A DNA stretch of 64,000 nucleotides from a virus (IMGVR_UViG_3300047552_000229:1-64000); one strand, 5' to 3'. Shown: positions 1 to 7,567, numbered from the stretch's first letter. Program-made: numbers and translations. The notes: generated from the sequence alone by a model not told the origin.

Positions 1-44
1 CCAAAATGTTCGGCTTCTTCCATTTGAATCATTAGGTCTTTCAT
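1..44 (-). CDS. 5' end of an unidentified gene, cut by window edge
   Basis: An ATG at 44 overlaps the stop codon of the preceding gene (ATGA junction) and opens a frame that runs off the window after 14 codons (MKDLMIQMEEAEHF). The overlap continues the tight operon style of this block, so it is probably a real gene start. Nothing can be said of its function. A von Willebrand A protein often accompanies the upstream ATPase type, but these residues do not show that. Confidence 0.5.
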   Translation of the reverse strand, partial: MKDLMIQMEEAEHF

Positions 45-244
45 TCGTCCCACGACGGTCCCCTGACGACGTTCAGATGATTCTCCCTTGTAATACATAA
101 AGGTACCGTAGTACCTGCAATACGCAGTTTAAATACAGCAAGTATTGCTTTTGCCATACTGGAATGGCTAGAAACAACTATGGTAGGACGCTTATGGCGC
201 TCGTACCATCTACGCACTATGTACTTTTCCTTATTTCGTGCCAC
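41..244 (-). CDS. small basic hypothetical protein, 67 aa
   Basis: GTG start preceded by AGGAGAGAATCG, a good Shine-Dalgarno placed in the tail of the upstream gene, which it overlaps by 14 nt. The protein is basic in its N-terminal third (RNKEKYIVRRWYERHKR) and has a short hydrophobic stretch around residues 29-46 with no clear membrane segment. No family is recognised. It belongs to the leftward operon downstream of the AAA+ ATPase group. Confidence 0.65.
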   Translation of the reverse strand: MARNKEKYIVRRWYERHKRPTIVVSSHSSMAKAILAVFKLRIAGTTVPLCITRENHLNVVRGPSWDE

Positions 245-521
245 CGATTCTCTCCTGTACTAAGTCACCCGCTGTTTCGACAATGGCTCGGTTAACGAAC
301 CCATGCATTTCTTCATGTGAGATCACCGGCCAGTCTCTACCACCATACTCGTTGATATGGCGTCCAGTAGTAGGACCCCATATATTCTTGAGCTTGTAGT
401 GTCCTTCCATGCATCGAACTGCTACGATAGTCTCGTAAGAGATAAGGAAGTCATAGTGTCCTATACGGAGTTCGTACGACTCTGTCCTACGGTTGGACGC
501 TTTGCTGAACCCTACACACAT
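231..521 (-). CDS. hypothetical protein, 96 aa
   Basis: The frame is open upstream to 656, but the start at 521 is chosen because AAGGAGA lies 8 nt before this ATG, while the longer version would overlap the upstream gene by 170 nt. The protein begins MCVGFSKASNRRTESY, has mixed alpha/beta composition and contains WGPTTGRHINEYGGRDWP in its middle. No domain is recognised. It overlaps the upstream gene by 35 nt and the downstream one by 14 nt, so translation is probably coupled. Confidence 0.65.
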   Translation of the reverse strand: MCVGFSKASNRRTESYELRIGHYDFLISYETIVAVRCMEGHYKLKNIWGPTTGRHINEYGGRDWPVISHEEMHGFVNRAIVETAGDLVQERIGGTK

Positions 522-1344
522 AGATCGTCTCCTTAATTCCTCGATATACTTGTAAAACCTGTGATTTAAGAGAGTCTGCCGTTTTAATCGAGAACGTGTC
601 GAGGCCGTCGATTGATTGGATAATTCTGTCGCAGACTTCATCGATGTCTTTGTCATGGAGCGTATTCAACCTCTTAACGAGTTTGGCCTTATCAAGCAGG
701 TTTGGTACTAACGTATCGTGAATACGCGCCTTGGGCGTTTCGAGCTTCTCGATGAAATGGGATACTGTTTCCTCCAGTTCTGCCCAGAGGTGCGCAGTTG
801 CTTCCTGTTTAATGGCATCGAGACTGTGCTCGTAGTGAGTCTTGAGGTCGGCAACTGTCTTGGCTTCCAGTTGGATTCGCCAGTCGCTAGCATTCGCAAT
901 AGGCATGAACACAGGCTCAACACGAAACCTTTTACGAAGCTCTTCCACAGAGGGGATATAGGATGCATCGAATTTACTCCCGAATTTTTGTTTGGCGTCT
1001 GCGATATATACCGGGAGTTGAGTGATGAACTCTTCAACCGCAGCGTCGAAGGCTACTCTCCGTTCCGAAAGGCCCTGTATATAATCGAAGTAGTTTGTGG
1101 AAGGAAGAAGACGAATGCCGCGATCAAGAAAAGGCAGCGTATTAGCTGAATGATACAAGCGAATGTTGCCTGCAACTGAACGAATACGGTCAAGACAATA
1201 CTCTGGAAGATGGATGCGCTTGACCTTGGTGTATTTTTCGACTTTATGCGTTGTTGCAAGTTCTTGGGCAGATTCATTGTCTACGCTTTCATTGTTCCAC
1301 ATGTATATTGCTACCTTACAAAGCATAGCATTTTCTTCTAGCAT
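487..1344 (-). CDS. DUF3150-like protein associated with MoxR ATPase
   Basis: Start supported by CAGGAGGGTAAT directly before the ATG. The 285-residue protein is largely helical: a short N-terminal strand (VAIYMWNN), an acidic helical middle and a long helical C-terminal half. Size, order and layout resemble DUF3150 proteins, which are encoded next to MoxR-type AAA+ ATPases in bacteria and phages. This assignment is from overall resemblance only. It lies two genes downstream of the ATPase at 1982-3010 and is likely an adaptor or substrate of it. No catalytic residues are apparent. Confidence 0.6.
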   Translation of the reverse strand: MLEENAMLCKVAIYMWNNESVDNESAQELATTHKVEKYTKVKRIHLPEYCLDRIRSVAGNIRLYHSANTLPFLDRGIRLLPSTNYFDYIQGLSERRVAFDAAVEEFITQLPVYIADAKQKFGSKFDASYIPSVEELRKRFRVEPVFMPIANASDWRIQLEAKTVADLKTHYEHSLDAIKQEATAHLWAELEETVSHFIEKLETPKARIHDTLVPNLLDKAKLVKRLNTLHDKDIDEVCDRIIQSIDGLDTFSIKTADSLKSQVLQVYRGIKETIYVCRVQQSVQP

Positions 1345-1345
1345 A

Positions 1346-1969
1346 TTACCCTCCTGCGAGTTTGCCTACCATTAGTGAAGTATTCATAGCAGCGATAGTT
1401 TCATCATCAAGAACGGTAGTCTCTTTCTTAGTCTTCTCCACAACTTCATCGTGTCGCTGCTTGATGCTGTTTGGGAGAATCTCGTAGAACTGAGGCCATG
1501 CCTTGATGCACATACCAACGGTACCGTTGTTGTCCATGATACGAGTGACTTGTTCGTACAGAACCTTCTGTCGATCTACGATAGCGGTGTACTCACGCAG
1601 GGGACCTTCGAATGCGTCCTTAAGAGCGATGTTCTTCGGGTCTTCCAGATCAAAGGTACGAAGCGGCAACAAGCCGTACGGACTGAATATCTTCGGAAGC
1701 AGCTTGGTTTCCGAAAAGCGTACAGTCCAGTTCTCTTCCTTGACGCCGTTGAGCTTGAGGTACACGGACGTGGACTGGTCCTGCTCGAAGTAAGATGCAG
1801 GAATCTTCGCCATGTGTTGCTGAATCTCAGGAGGGATCAGGTGTGAATACACCAGATCGCCTTGAGAACGAATCCTATCCTTCGCTTCTTGGATTGGTTT
1901 CTCGAACATCGAACTCACGTTGCGCTGAATTGCATGACGAATGTCACGCGTGATTCGTACGGTTGCCAT
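1346..1969 (-). CDS. hypothetical protein, possibly Nmad5-like
   Basis: The start follows AAGGAGAATAT. The 207-residue protein begins MATVRITRDIRHAIQRNV, an opening typical of phage proteins assigned to the Nmad5 group (putative nucleotide-modification-associated domain 5). The resemblance is confined to this N-terminal pattern and general size, so the assignment is tentative. It sits between the AAA+ ATPase and the DUF3150-like gene with 1-13 nt spacing, so the three should be co-translated. The gene at 8058-8453 opens similarly (MARVTKEQREYILRKF) and may be related. Confidence 0.6.
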   Translation of the reverse strand: MATVRITRDIRHAIQRNVSSMFEKPIQEAKDRIRSQGDLVYSHLIPPEIQQHMAKIPASYFEQDQSTSVYLKLNGVKEENWTVRFSETKLLPKIFSPYGLLPLRTFDLEDPKNIALKDAFEGPLREYTAIVDRQKVLYEQVTRIMDNNGTVGMCIKAWPQFYEILPNSIKQRHDEVVEKTKKETTVLDDETIAAMNTSLMVGKLAGG

Positions 1970-1981
1970 ATATTCTCCTTA

Positions 1982-3010
1982 TTAGAATAGGACAGATGCG
2001 TACTTAGCTGCCCATTTGTTAAACACTGTCGTTGTCAGAAGCTGACGATTACGAGCCATACAATCTCGTAGTGCGAGAATCTGGAAGTCAGCAGGACAAC
2101 GCTCGACATACTGCATAACGCTCTCGAAGTTAGCCTCGGTAGCACGAGATGCAATACCTGTCATCGTTGCATACAGAACACCGGGGTCTTCATCGACCTT
2201 AGCTGTCTTGGGAGACATGATGATCTCTTCAGGAGACTGAAGCTTACGATAAATCTTGAGATATCCTTGGAACATAGCGCCGGTAGACTCACCGATGATG
2301 CCGTTGATCATCTCACCTTCATCAACTGGGTCCATAGGCTCGTTATCAGCAAGAGCTTCACTGAGCATCTCCCACGAACGTGGTGTATTAAGAGCCATCT
2401 GCTCAGACATAGCCTGCTTCTGTGCATTCTGTTGATCGGTATGACCAAGTCCTGCTGCCATGTAGTGCAGTGCGCTAGGCTTGTAGCGGTTGAACGCTAG
2501 AATACCGTGGTGGAAGTTGCGGTCAATAGCGATCTTGCACCAATCGTCGAGATCAAGCGTGAACTCCACATGCCCCATACGGTTCTTCAGTGCGTCACCC
2601 ATGCGATGAGTAATAGACTTATCGATAGCACGGTTACCGGCCAAGAAGATGTTCCAACCATCTGGGAGAGTGTAATCACCAAGCTTCCGATCAAGAACCA
2701 ACTGATACATGGCGGCTTGGATTGATTGTGGTGCACTGTTTGCCTCATCGAAGAATAAGATGCCTGAACCGGATTTAGGGAGGAAGTCAGGTGTCTTCCA
2801 TACTGTCGTGTTGCCAGATACAACCGGGATACCGCGAAGGTCTACCGGGTCAAGTTGACTGAGTCGTACGTCAATCAGGCCTACATTTAGGTCCTTAGCT
2901 ACATTGCGTACAACTTCTGATTTACCCACGCCAACAGGTCCGTGAATAAACAACGGCCTTTTGATTCTGTAGAATTTCTTGACGAGGTTGGCTACTCCTG
3001 ATGCTTTCAT
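1982..3010 (-). CDS. MoxR-type AAA+ ATPase
   Basis: A 342-residue AAA+ ATPase. Walker A is at residues 24-31 (GPVGVGKS), Walker B at 84-89 (ILFFDE) and a sensor-1 asparagine near 126 (FLAGNR). The order and the short N-terminus fit the MoxR/CbbQ/NorQ clade, which remodels partner proteins, often with a von Willebrand A cofactor. A strong AAGGAGCCAAA precedes the ATG, and the start overlaps the upstream 54-codon gene (ATGA). With the two genes downstream it forms an apparent three-gene module. Its role in the phage is unknown: protein remodelling during takeover or virion assembly are both possible. Confidence 0.9.
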   Translation of the reverse strand: MKASGVANLVKKFYRIKRPLFIHGPVGVGKSEVVRNVAKDLNVGLIDVRLSQLDPVDLRGIPVVSGNTTVWKTPDFLPKSGSGILFFDEANSAPQSIQAAMYQLVLDRKLGDYTLPDGWNIFLAGNRAIDKSITHRMGDALKNRMGHVEFTLDLDDWCKIAIDRNFHHGILAFNRYKPSALHYMAAGLGHTDQQNAQKQAMSEQMALNTPRSWEMLSEALADNEPMDPVDEGEMINGIIGESTGAMFQGYLKIYRKLQSPEEIIMSPKTAKVDEDPGVLYATMTGIASRATEANFESVMQYVERCPADFQILALRDCMARNRQLLTTTVFNKWAAKYASVLF

Positions 3011-3171
3011 TTTGGCTCCTTGTTGAGTTTTATTAAAAATTCGTCGTATTTAGAATCGAACATCTCTATATGCGCTGCTGCCCATTCTTGAAACGCTCTA
3101 GATGTTACGAATGAAGGAAATCGTTTGCAGTATGCGTGCATATAATAGATTTCGAGTTCAAACGCATCCAT
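3007..3171 (-). CDS. small hypothetical protein, 54 aa
   Basis: An uninterrupted 54-codon frame from ATG 3171 ends in a TGA that overlaps the start of the ATPase gene (ATGA), and its first base is 3 nt from the upstream stop. It fills the gap exactly, which argues for a real gene. The protein is aromatic-rich and helical (MDAFELEIYYMHAYCKRF at the N-terminus). The Shine-Dalgarno is weak, so it may rely on coupling to the gene upstream. No family recognised. Confidence 0.65.
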   Translation of the reverse strand: MDAFELEIYYMHAYCKRFPSFVTSRAFQEWAAAHIEMFDSKYDEFLIKLNKEPK

Positions 3172-3173
3172 AA

Positions 3174-3458
3174 TTAATTAGGAAGAATGATCTTGCTGTG
3201 CGCTTCGAACTTGTCCTTCGCATAGTCGAACATCTCGTTGACCCATGCTTCATCTTCGTTGAGACGCATGAGGCAGGCTACGAGTACGATCTGCTGCGGG
3301 GACATGTCTGTATCGTCTGACACGCTAGGCATGATGATGCCAAACTCACGAGTCTCGCTGTCATAGATCAGTGCAGTCTGCGACGTAGCGAGAGCCGTCT
3401 GGTTGGTCATGTCTTCCTGCCCGCAGGACGGACAGGTGCCTTCGAATTTTTCAGTCAT
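3174..3458 (-). CDS. zinc-ribbon-like small protein, 94 aa
   Basis: Begins MTEKFEGTCPSCGQEDM, giving one CxxC knuckle at residues 9-12; a second cysteine pair is absent, so full zinc binding would need a partner or dimer. The C-terminal half is acidic and helical. It overlaps the upstream zinc-ribbon gene by 8 nt, and AAGGAACAAGATA supplies a Shine-Dalgarno. Function unknown; possibly a regulatory or adaptor protein of the leftward operon. Confidence 0.7.
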   Translation of the reverse strand: MTEKFEGTCPSCGQEDMTNQTALATSQTALIYDSETREFGIIMPSVSDDTDMSPQQIVLVACLMRLNEDEAWVNEMFDYAKDKFEAHSKIILPN

Positions 3459-3696
3459 TATCTTGTTCCTTAAAGTTGTGTTCTAGTAAGACAGCAACGG
3501 CTTCGCCATACTTAACAACTCGTTGAGTATGGTAGAAGCCGATGCGGGAGGGGGATGTTACGGTTTGCTGATTGAACTTCTTATCTGCGTGAGCTTGAAG
3601 CATCTTGTGCTCATGCTCACAAGTGATGCATATTTTGGATTCAGGGCGAAATTCGTTCTCGCTCTTGCACCTCGGACAATACCGCCACTCGTCCAT
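3451..3696 (-). CDS. zinc-ribbon protein, 81 aa
   Basis: The start at 3696 (MDEWRYCPRCKSENEF) is preferred to one 24 nt upstream because AAGGAAGG lies 8 nt before it. Two CxxC knuckles, CPRC and CITC, about 18 residues apart form a classical zinc ribbon in the N-terminal half; the rest is basic and unassigned. Such small ribbons in phages bind nucleic acid or transcription factors, but nothing here specifies a target. It overlaps the preceding 58-codon gene by 56 nt. Confidence 0.75.
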   Translation of the reverse strand: MDEWRYCPRCKSENEFRPESKICITCEHEHKMLQAHADKKFNQQTVTSPSRIGFYHTQRVVKYGEAVAVLLEHNFKEQDND

Positions 3697-3817
3697 GTTC
3701 GTATCCTTCCTTGTAGACATGCTTCATTGCGTAGAACAACGCACTGTCCAAGGACCCACGTGGATGATCTTGCATAAAGCTCGCCATGATCTGACGAATC
3801 TCATTCAGGTCTAACAC
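3641..3817 (-). CDS. small hypothetical protein, 58 aa, GTG start
   Basis: A frame of 58 codons begins with GTG at 3817, 5 nt after a perfect AGGAGG, inside the last codons of the upstream winged-helix gene. It reads VLDLNEIRQIMASFMQD and continues as a single amphipathic helical protein ending RERISP. The strong ribosome site is the main support. It overlaps the zinc-ribbon gene by 56 nt in another frame. No family recognised. Confidence 0.6.
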   Translation of the reverse strand: MLDLNEIRQIMASFMQDHPRGSLDSALFYAMKHVYKEGYEHGRVAVLSEVQERERISP

Positions 3818-4169
3818 AATAGCCTCCTAGCCAGTTAGTTGCTTTGGGTACTTCATTGGGTGCGCAAGAATTGCGGCGTACCTTGGGTACACCTGCGTTC
3901 TCGTTCTCTTTGCGGACCAAAGGCTTGACTGTTGAGCCAGTGCCTAGTGTCCAGTAGTAGACGATGCCACCATTCTTTCTGTTGCTACGTCCCTTGCGCT
4001 TGACGAGCTTCTTCTGCTCTAGCTGTGCAAGGTTCCAGTTCACAGACTGGCGAGTGACGCCGATGATCTCGGCCATTTCACTGCTTGTCAGTACGTCTGT
4101 ACTCAGTAGATACAGAATCCTGTCCTTGGGAGAGAGTCCCTCCAAGTTCGTGTATGTTTCCATGTCCAT
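3801..4169 (-). CDS. winged-helix DNA-binding protein
   Basis: The 122-residue protein carries an HTH at about residues 15-60: a helix (SPKDRILYLLSTDVLTSSEM), then MAEIIGVTRQSVNWNLAQLE as the recognition region, then a KRKGRSNRKNGG wing ending in the strand IVYYW. This is a MarR/ArsR-like winged helix. It is a probable transcriptional regulator within the leftward block. The C-terminal 50 residues are basic and carry no known domain. The start could be the ATG at 4169 or at 4163; the Shine-Dalgarno is weak and the upstream gene overlaps by about 90 nt, so coupled translation is likely. Confidence 0.75.
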   Translation of the reverse strand: MDMETYTNLEGLSPKDRILYLLSTDVLTSSEMAEIIGVTRQSVNWNLAQLEQKKLVKRKGRSNRKNGGIVYYWTLGTGSTVKPLVRKENENAGVPKVRRNSCAPNEVPKATNWLGGYCVRPE

Positions 4170-4305
4170 CTTTGATTATTACCGTGCAAAGTTCTATGGT
4201 AGGTCGCATATATCGACCCGTCAAATATCCTACTGCGAGGCAGATGAGGACGATGCTTGTGAAGATACTACAGGCGAATACTGAGTCTGAATGTCGGCAC
4301 GCCAT
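4078..4305 (-). CDS. predicted single-pass membrane protein, 75 aa
   Basis: CGGAGGTTCGAT before the ATG is a strong ribosome site. Residues 10-30 (FACSIFTSIVLICLAVGYLTG) form one transmembrane helix followed by RY and a polar tail of about 45 residues, so the protein is probably anchored in the inner membrane. The last 92 nt overlap the winged-helix gene in another frame, an unusually long overlap that lowers certainty about the C-terminal part. Possible roles include superinfection exclusion; the sequence does not decide. Confidence 0.55.
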   Translation of the reverse strand: MACRHSDSVFACSIFTSIVLICLAVGYLTGRYMRPTIELCTVIIKDGHGNIHELGGTLSQGQDSVSTEYRRTDKQ

Positions 4306-4421
4306 ATCGAACCTCCGGGTCTTGATCGTAGGTACAGCACAGATTTAATCCATTCACGTTGGTTGTGTCTGGATGTGGGATGGTTTTTGATTGCTCTACG
4401 GAGCAGGGTGAATTGACTCAT
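4230..4421 (-). CDS. small hypothetical protein, 63 aa
   Basis: The start at 4421 is chosen because CAAGGAGAAACCAG precedes it; the frame extends further upstream but would bury the previous gene. The N-terminal 45 residues are basic (MSQFTLLRRAIKNHPTSRHN, then a tryptophan-containing helix) and the last 20 are serine-rich (SSQASSSSASQ). The final 76 nt overlap the membrane protein gene in another frame. No family recognised. Confidence 0.5.
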   Translation of the reverse strand: MSQFTLLRRAIKNHPTSRHNQREWIKSVLYLRSRPGGSIWRADIQTQYSPVVSSQASSSSASQ

Positions 4422-4614
4422 CTGGTTTCTCCTTGAGAAAATGGCTTGATACCCACAAGGGTGAGCCGCAGTCGTGAAATACCCAGTACCTTGGTGGGTT
4501 ACCGTGGTCTTTGGAAACAATCTCAGCGTCTATCCACTTGTCAGTACGGATGGGACTGGCGAACAGAGGCGCTGTGTTGAGTAGGACTTCTTCACCGACT
4601 TTGAAATGTCTCAT
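4396..4614 (-). CDS. hypothetical protein, 72 aa, SH3-like beta barrel
   Basis: ATGA overlap with the upstream gene. The protein is short and beta-rich: MRHFKVGEEVLLNTAP, then TDKWIDAEIVSKD, then a PPRYWVFHDCGSPLWVSS segment. This spacing of strands, with VGEEVLL and DAEIV, resembles small SH3-like or KOW-like barrels seen in many phage accessory proteins. That is a fold impression, not a family match. No enzyme motif is visible. Confidence 0.65.
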   Translation of the reverse strand: MRHFKVGEEVLLNTAPLFASPIRTDKWIDAEIVSKDHGNPPRYWVFHDCGSPLWVSSHFLKEKPDESIHPAP

Positions 4615-4823
4615 TTCACACCAAGCGCAGTCTGTGCTTCAGTTACCATACGTTTTGCATAGGCACTAGCAACGGCAACGATTGCGGCGCGGTTCTCTGT
4701 TACGGCTTCCTTAACCAGTTTGCGAATCTCTTTGCCGATCTCTTCTTCGATTGCGGTCTTAATTGCGGCAGAGATGGTTTCTTCGTATGTCCACTCTTCG
4801 TCTAAATCTATTGTCAGTTTCAT
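4611..4823 (-). CDS. small acidic helical protein, 70 aa
   Basis: AAGGAGATACTGAA precedes the ATG and the start overlaps the upstream stop (ATGA). The N-terminus MKLTIDLDEEWTYEETIS looks like a beta strand followed by a long amphipathic helix (AIEEEIGKEIRKLVKEAV). No domain assignment. It is translated together with the coiled-coil protein upstream. Confidence 0.65.
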   Translation of the reverse strand: MKLTIDLDEEWTYEETISAAIKTAIEEEIGKEIRKLVKEAVTENRAAIVAVASAYAKRMVTEAQTALGVK

Positions 4824-5383
4824 TTCAGTATCTCCTTTGCCTTTTCAATCGCCTTTACCATAAGCTCCCATTTCAAACCATTGTCCCACTCATCAATAAT
4901 CTCACGGAGCATTGCTTCTCGTTCGTGCAATCGTTTCTGAAGGTAATCTACAAACTCACGGTTAAAGTCCGATGGCGTTGCCAACTTGCTCATCTTCTCT
5001 TGGTGCGCTTCCAGTTCCGCTACCTTGGAGTGGAGTTCTTCCGCCTCAATTTGATACTTCGTCCTAGCGGCGTCATGACCTTTAGCGCACTCGGTCATTG
5101 CTTGAAGGTCGCCTTCCAACTCCTTCACCTTGGCGCGGAGTATCGCCTGCTGTTCAGATGCAACACTCATGCAGTCTTTGTTTGCCTGATATATCAACTC
5201 GTTCTCTGCTTCCAGTTCCGCCACCTTGTCGCGGAGCTTGATGATTTCCGCTACCAGTTCCGTTATGTATCGCTCCCGCTCTGTAATGTACTCACGCAGT
5301 TCCGCGACCTTGGCGCGGAGGGATTCGTTCTCATCGCCAAGTGCTTTCACCTCTGCGGTAAGCATGATCACTTTGTTTGTCAT
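4820..5383 (-). CDS. coiled-coil protein, 187 aa
   Basis: Nearly the entire protein is heptad-patterned coiled coil with repeated units of the type LRAKVAELE / LRDKVAELEAE / LRAKVKELEGD spaced by about 40-50 residues, which suggests internal duplication. The N-terminal MTNKVIMLTAEVKALGDENE starts the coil directly. It overlaps its neighbours by 4 nt on each side. Proteins of this kind are frequent in phage early regions; function unknown. Confidence 0.75.
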   Translation of the reverse strand: MTNKVIMLTAEVKALGDENESLRAKVAELREYITERERYITELVAEIIKLRDKVAELEAENELIYQANKDCMSVASEQQAILRAKVKELEGDLQAMTECAKGHDAARTKYQIEAEELHSKVAELEAHQEKMSKLATPSDFNREFVDYLQKRLHEREAMLREIIDEWDNGLKWELMVKAIEKAKEILK

Positions 5384-6063
5384 ATTTGACTCGCATCTGT
5401 GTATAAGAACCTAGTTCGAATAGTCTCCCGCTTGAAGGGAGCCTTGGTACCGACGAGCATATTTACTTCAGGAATTTTCAGCCCTGCTGCATAGGCTGAA
5501 GGGACGACGCCATTCTTCATAGCCACTCGCATGTCCTGTATGGCTAGCTCTTCTGCAAAGTATGAATTAGGACTAAGTTTAGCAATAAATTTACCTGCTG
5601 CAAGGGCTTCCTTGAAGTATGCCTTTTCATCTACTGTCATAGTCACAGGCTTGGAGTATCTACAAGCAAAGCCAATAGGCAGGGCTTCTTCATTGGCCCA
5701 GTACACAGGGTACCCTTGTAGATTCATAGGGATGTACTGTCGTTCAGGTATGTCACTGCCACGCGTAGAGACAATCACGCCTTTGTGTACGTCATGGGCG
5801 AAGTATTGAATCTTGGGAATACCAAGCCACGAGTCTTTCAGCAGGCCGTCCTCTTTGGAGTACAGTTTCTTGGCCTCAGAAGATGAGATCAAAGAAATAC
5901 CTGAGCCTGTGTATAATCTGCGATCACAAGGGTCAGTTTCACGCGCTGTACAGACCATCGAGCCATTAACAAAGCGGACGAAATAACCATCAAAGTGGTA
6001 ATAGAACTGCCCGTACTGATCGATACGGGCTTTGTTCCTGTCGAAGTATTCACCATACTTCAT
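5380..6063 (-). CDS. hypothetical protein, 227 aa
   Basis: The start follows GGAGGTCTGGA. The protein is aromatic-rich at the N-terminus (QYGQFYYHFDGYFVRF) with no transmembrane segment. One CxxxxxxxxC pair lies near residues 38-46, and a helical C-terminal part follows. No conserved catalytic signature was recognised and no family can be named. Position and codon use match the surrounding leftward genes. Confidence 0.7.
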   Translation of the reverse strand: MKYGEYFDRNKARIDQYGQFYYHFDGYFVRFVNGSMVCTARETDPCDRRLYTGSGISLISSSEAKKLYSKEDGLLKDSWLGIPKIQYFAHDVHKGVIVSTRGSDIPERQYIPMNLQGYPVYWANEEALPIGFACRYSKPVTMTVDEKAYFKEALAAGKFIAKLSPNSYFAEELAIQDMRVAMKNGVVPSAYAAGLKIPEVNMLVGTKAPFKRETIRTRFLYTDASQI

Positions 6064-6085
6064 TCCAGACCTCCAGTCTTAGGTG

Positions 6086-7105
6086 TCATGATATGTGCAC
6101 CGTCCCATCTGGACTGATGGTGATTCTGGGCTTGCTACTAACTTCTTGAGGATACTGAAGCTCTTCAATGCGCTTCTCAAGAGAGATAACACGCAGGAGT
6201 AATTCAGATAATGATGTTACTTCTGCCGGTTCCTCGATGGGTGGGGCTGAGTCGTAGAATACTGGAATGGGCGATGGCATTTGATGCCCCTTCTCATTTA
6301 TATAGATAGTCTCGGATTTACCACGAGATGTGTTCTTGTGATACTTAAACTGGAACGGTGTACCTTTGGGTGCATCAAGTACATCGACTAGCCCCCTACG
6401 TACGACCTTCTGCATGTGGTACTTAACGCCAGACGGTGTAAGGTCCATAACCGAAGCAAGTTCATACAGCGTAAAACTCTTGCTCCAATTGTCGATGAGG
6501 TACTGAAGCAGTTGTTCTGTTTTGTTTGCCACGGTTATGTCTCCTTTGGTCATTTCGCTGCCGGTGTCTTCTCGCCCGCACGTCTCTGGCTGTCCACTGT
6601 GTGTGCCACTGTGTCTGCGTAGCGTGCCATCGAGCGATGCTTGCGTGATTCCCCCGGAGTCAACTCCGGCTTGGTTGTCAGGATGTTGAATTGCTTCAGT
6701 ATTTCTTTCTGCATTTGCGTTAACATTGGATAGGCTCCTTAGTTTGTTGTGGATAGATAAAACACGATTTGCTTCTACGACTACTTTAAGTAGCTCTTGT
6801 TGTTGTTCTTTCTTTTTCTGGGCGTAATAGCGATTTGTTTGTTTTTTGTATTCTTCGACTGTTATACCTAGAGACTGCGCCTTCTTCTCCATATAGCGTT
6901 TATCCGCAGCCTTGCTCTTTTCTTTGGCAATAGCTATTAGCTCTGGAGTTGCTCGTTTCCGTTCTCTGTATGCTGCATTGCGCTCTCTCAATCGTTCTTT
7001 TTGTTGAGGAGTCATTTTTGCGTACATTGTCGCTCTGTATTTTCTCCTACGAGCCTTTCCTGCTTCGGATTGCTCGTACGCTTTATAGTATGCTCTACTG
7101 CTCAC
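6086..7105 (-). CDS. helix-turn-helix regulator with basic N-terminal region, possible internal second start
   Basis: Start set at the GTG at 7105 because GGAGGTGATC precedes it; an ATG 36 nt further upstream has no ribosome site. The roughly 130 N-terminal residues are highly basic and helical (TPQQKERLRERNAAYRERKR). A low-complexity linker follows to about residue 190. The C-terminal part carries a winged helix: LLQYLIDNWSKSFTLYELAS, then VMDLTPSGVKYHMQKVVRRG as the recognition region. A second in-frame GTG at 6532 is preceded by AAGGAGACATAACC and would give a 148-residue HTH-only form. It is a likely transcription regulator; the target is unknown. Confidence 0.7.
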   Translation of the reverse strand: MSSRAYYKAYEQSEAGKARRRKYRATMYAKMTPQQKERLRERNAAYRERKRATPELIAIAKEKSKAADKRYMEKKAQSLGITVEEYKKQTNRYYAQKKKEQQQELLKVVVEANRVLSIHNKLRSLSNVNANAERNTEAIQHPDNQAGVDSGGITQASLDGTLRRHSGTHSGQPETCGREDTGSEMTKGDITVANKTEQLLQYLIDNWSKSFTLYELASVMDLTPSGVKYHMQKVVRRGLVDVLDAPKGTPFQFKYHKNTSRGKSETIYINEKGHQMPSPIPVFYDSAPPIEEPAEVTSLSELLLRVISLEKRIEELQYPQEVSSKPRITISPDGTVHIS

Positions 7106-7204
7106 GATCACCTCCGAATAAGGTGGGGGCAGGATGCGCATGGAGTCACATCCGATCGACTGCTAGGAGTCAGCCCAGCCCCCTGTAAAAAGTTTAGTCG
7201 TTCT

Positions 7205-7567
7205 TCACGAATCATTCGAAGAATTGCTATTCTTCTGTTCAGATCGTTTAACTGCAAATATGTATTGGTATGTAAATTCACGAAGGCATTCGTACTTAGC
7301 ATAACTTAATGACTCCTTCCATCGCTTAAACACCCCTAAATTAACTACATCGCCATTAGTTTGGATAGCAAAGTTCCAGAATAACGCTTGATGCATAGGG
7401 GATAACTTGTTAAATATGGTAGATAGTATCTGTTGCGTCTCTAGTAGTACTTGTGCGCGATACTTAATGCGGTCATACGTTTCTTTTAACTGCTCATGAT
7501 CATTAGTTAGATGTTCAAGCTCACTTTGGAGCCTGTTAAGCCGATGCCGCAATTCTTTTTTCTTCAT
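7205..7567 (-). CDS. coiled-coil hypothetical protein, 120 aa
   Basis: TAAGGAGCTATC before the ATG is a strong ribosome site, and the stop of the 32-codon frame upstream is embedded in it. The first 55 residues form a coiled coil (LRHRLNRLQSELEHLTNDHE), followed by an aromatic-rich helical part and a serine/asparagine tail. No family recognised. A roughly 100-nt spacer without an evident gene separates it from the HTH gene downstream. Confidence 0.65.
   Translation of the reverse strand: MKKKELRHRLNRLQSELEHLTNDHEQLKETYDRIKYRAQVLLETQQILSTIFNKLSPMHQALFWNFAIQTNGDVVNLGVFKRWKESLSYAKYECLREFTYQYIFAVKRSEQKNSNSSNDS

Noticed and set aside
487-656. Longer version of the 96-aa gene starting at 656
   Set aside because: It would overlap the DUF3150-like gene by 170 nt, whereas the ATG at 521 has AAGGAGA at ideal spacing.
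718-1149. Long plus-strand frame opposite the DUF3150-like gene
   Set aside because: Antisense shadow: no ribosome site and cysteine/leucine-rich composition typical of reverse-strand reading.
4820-5383. Spanin or structural fibre role for the coiled-coil protein
   Set aside because: No membrane segment or signal and located in the leftward, non-structural block.
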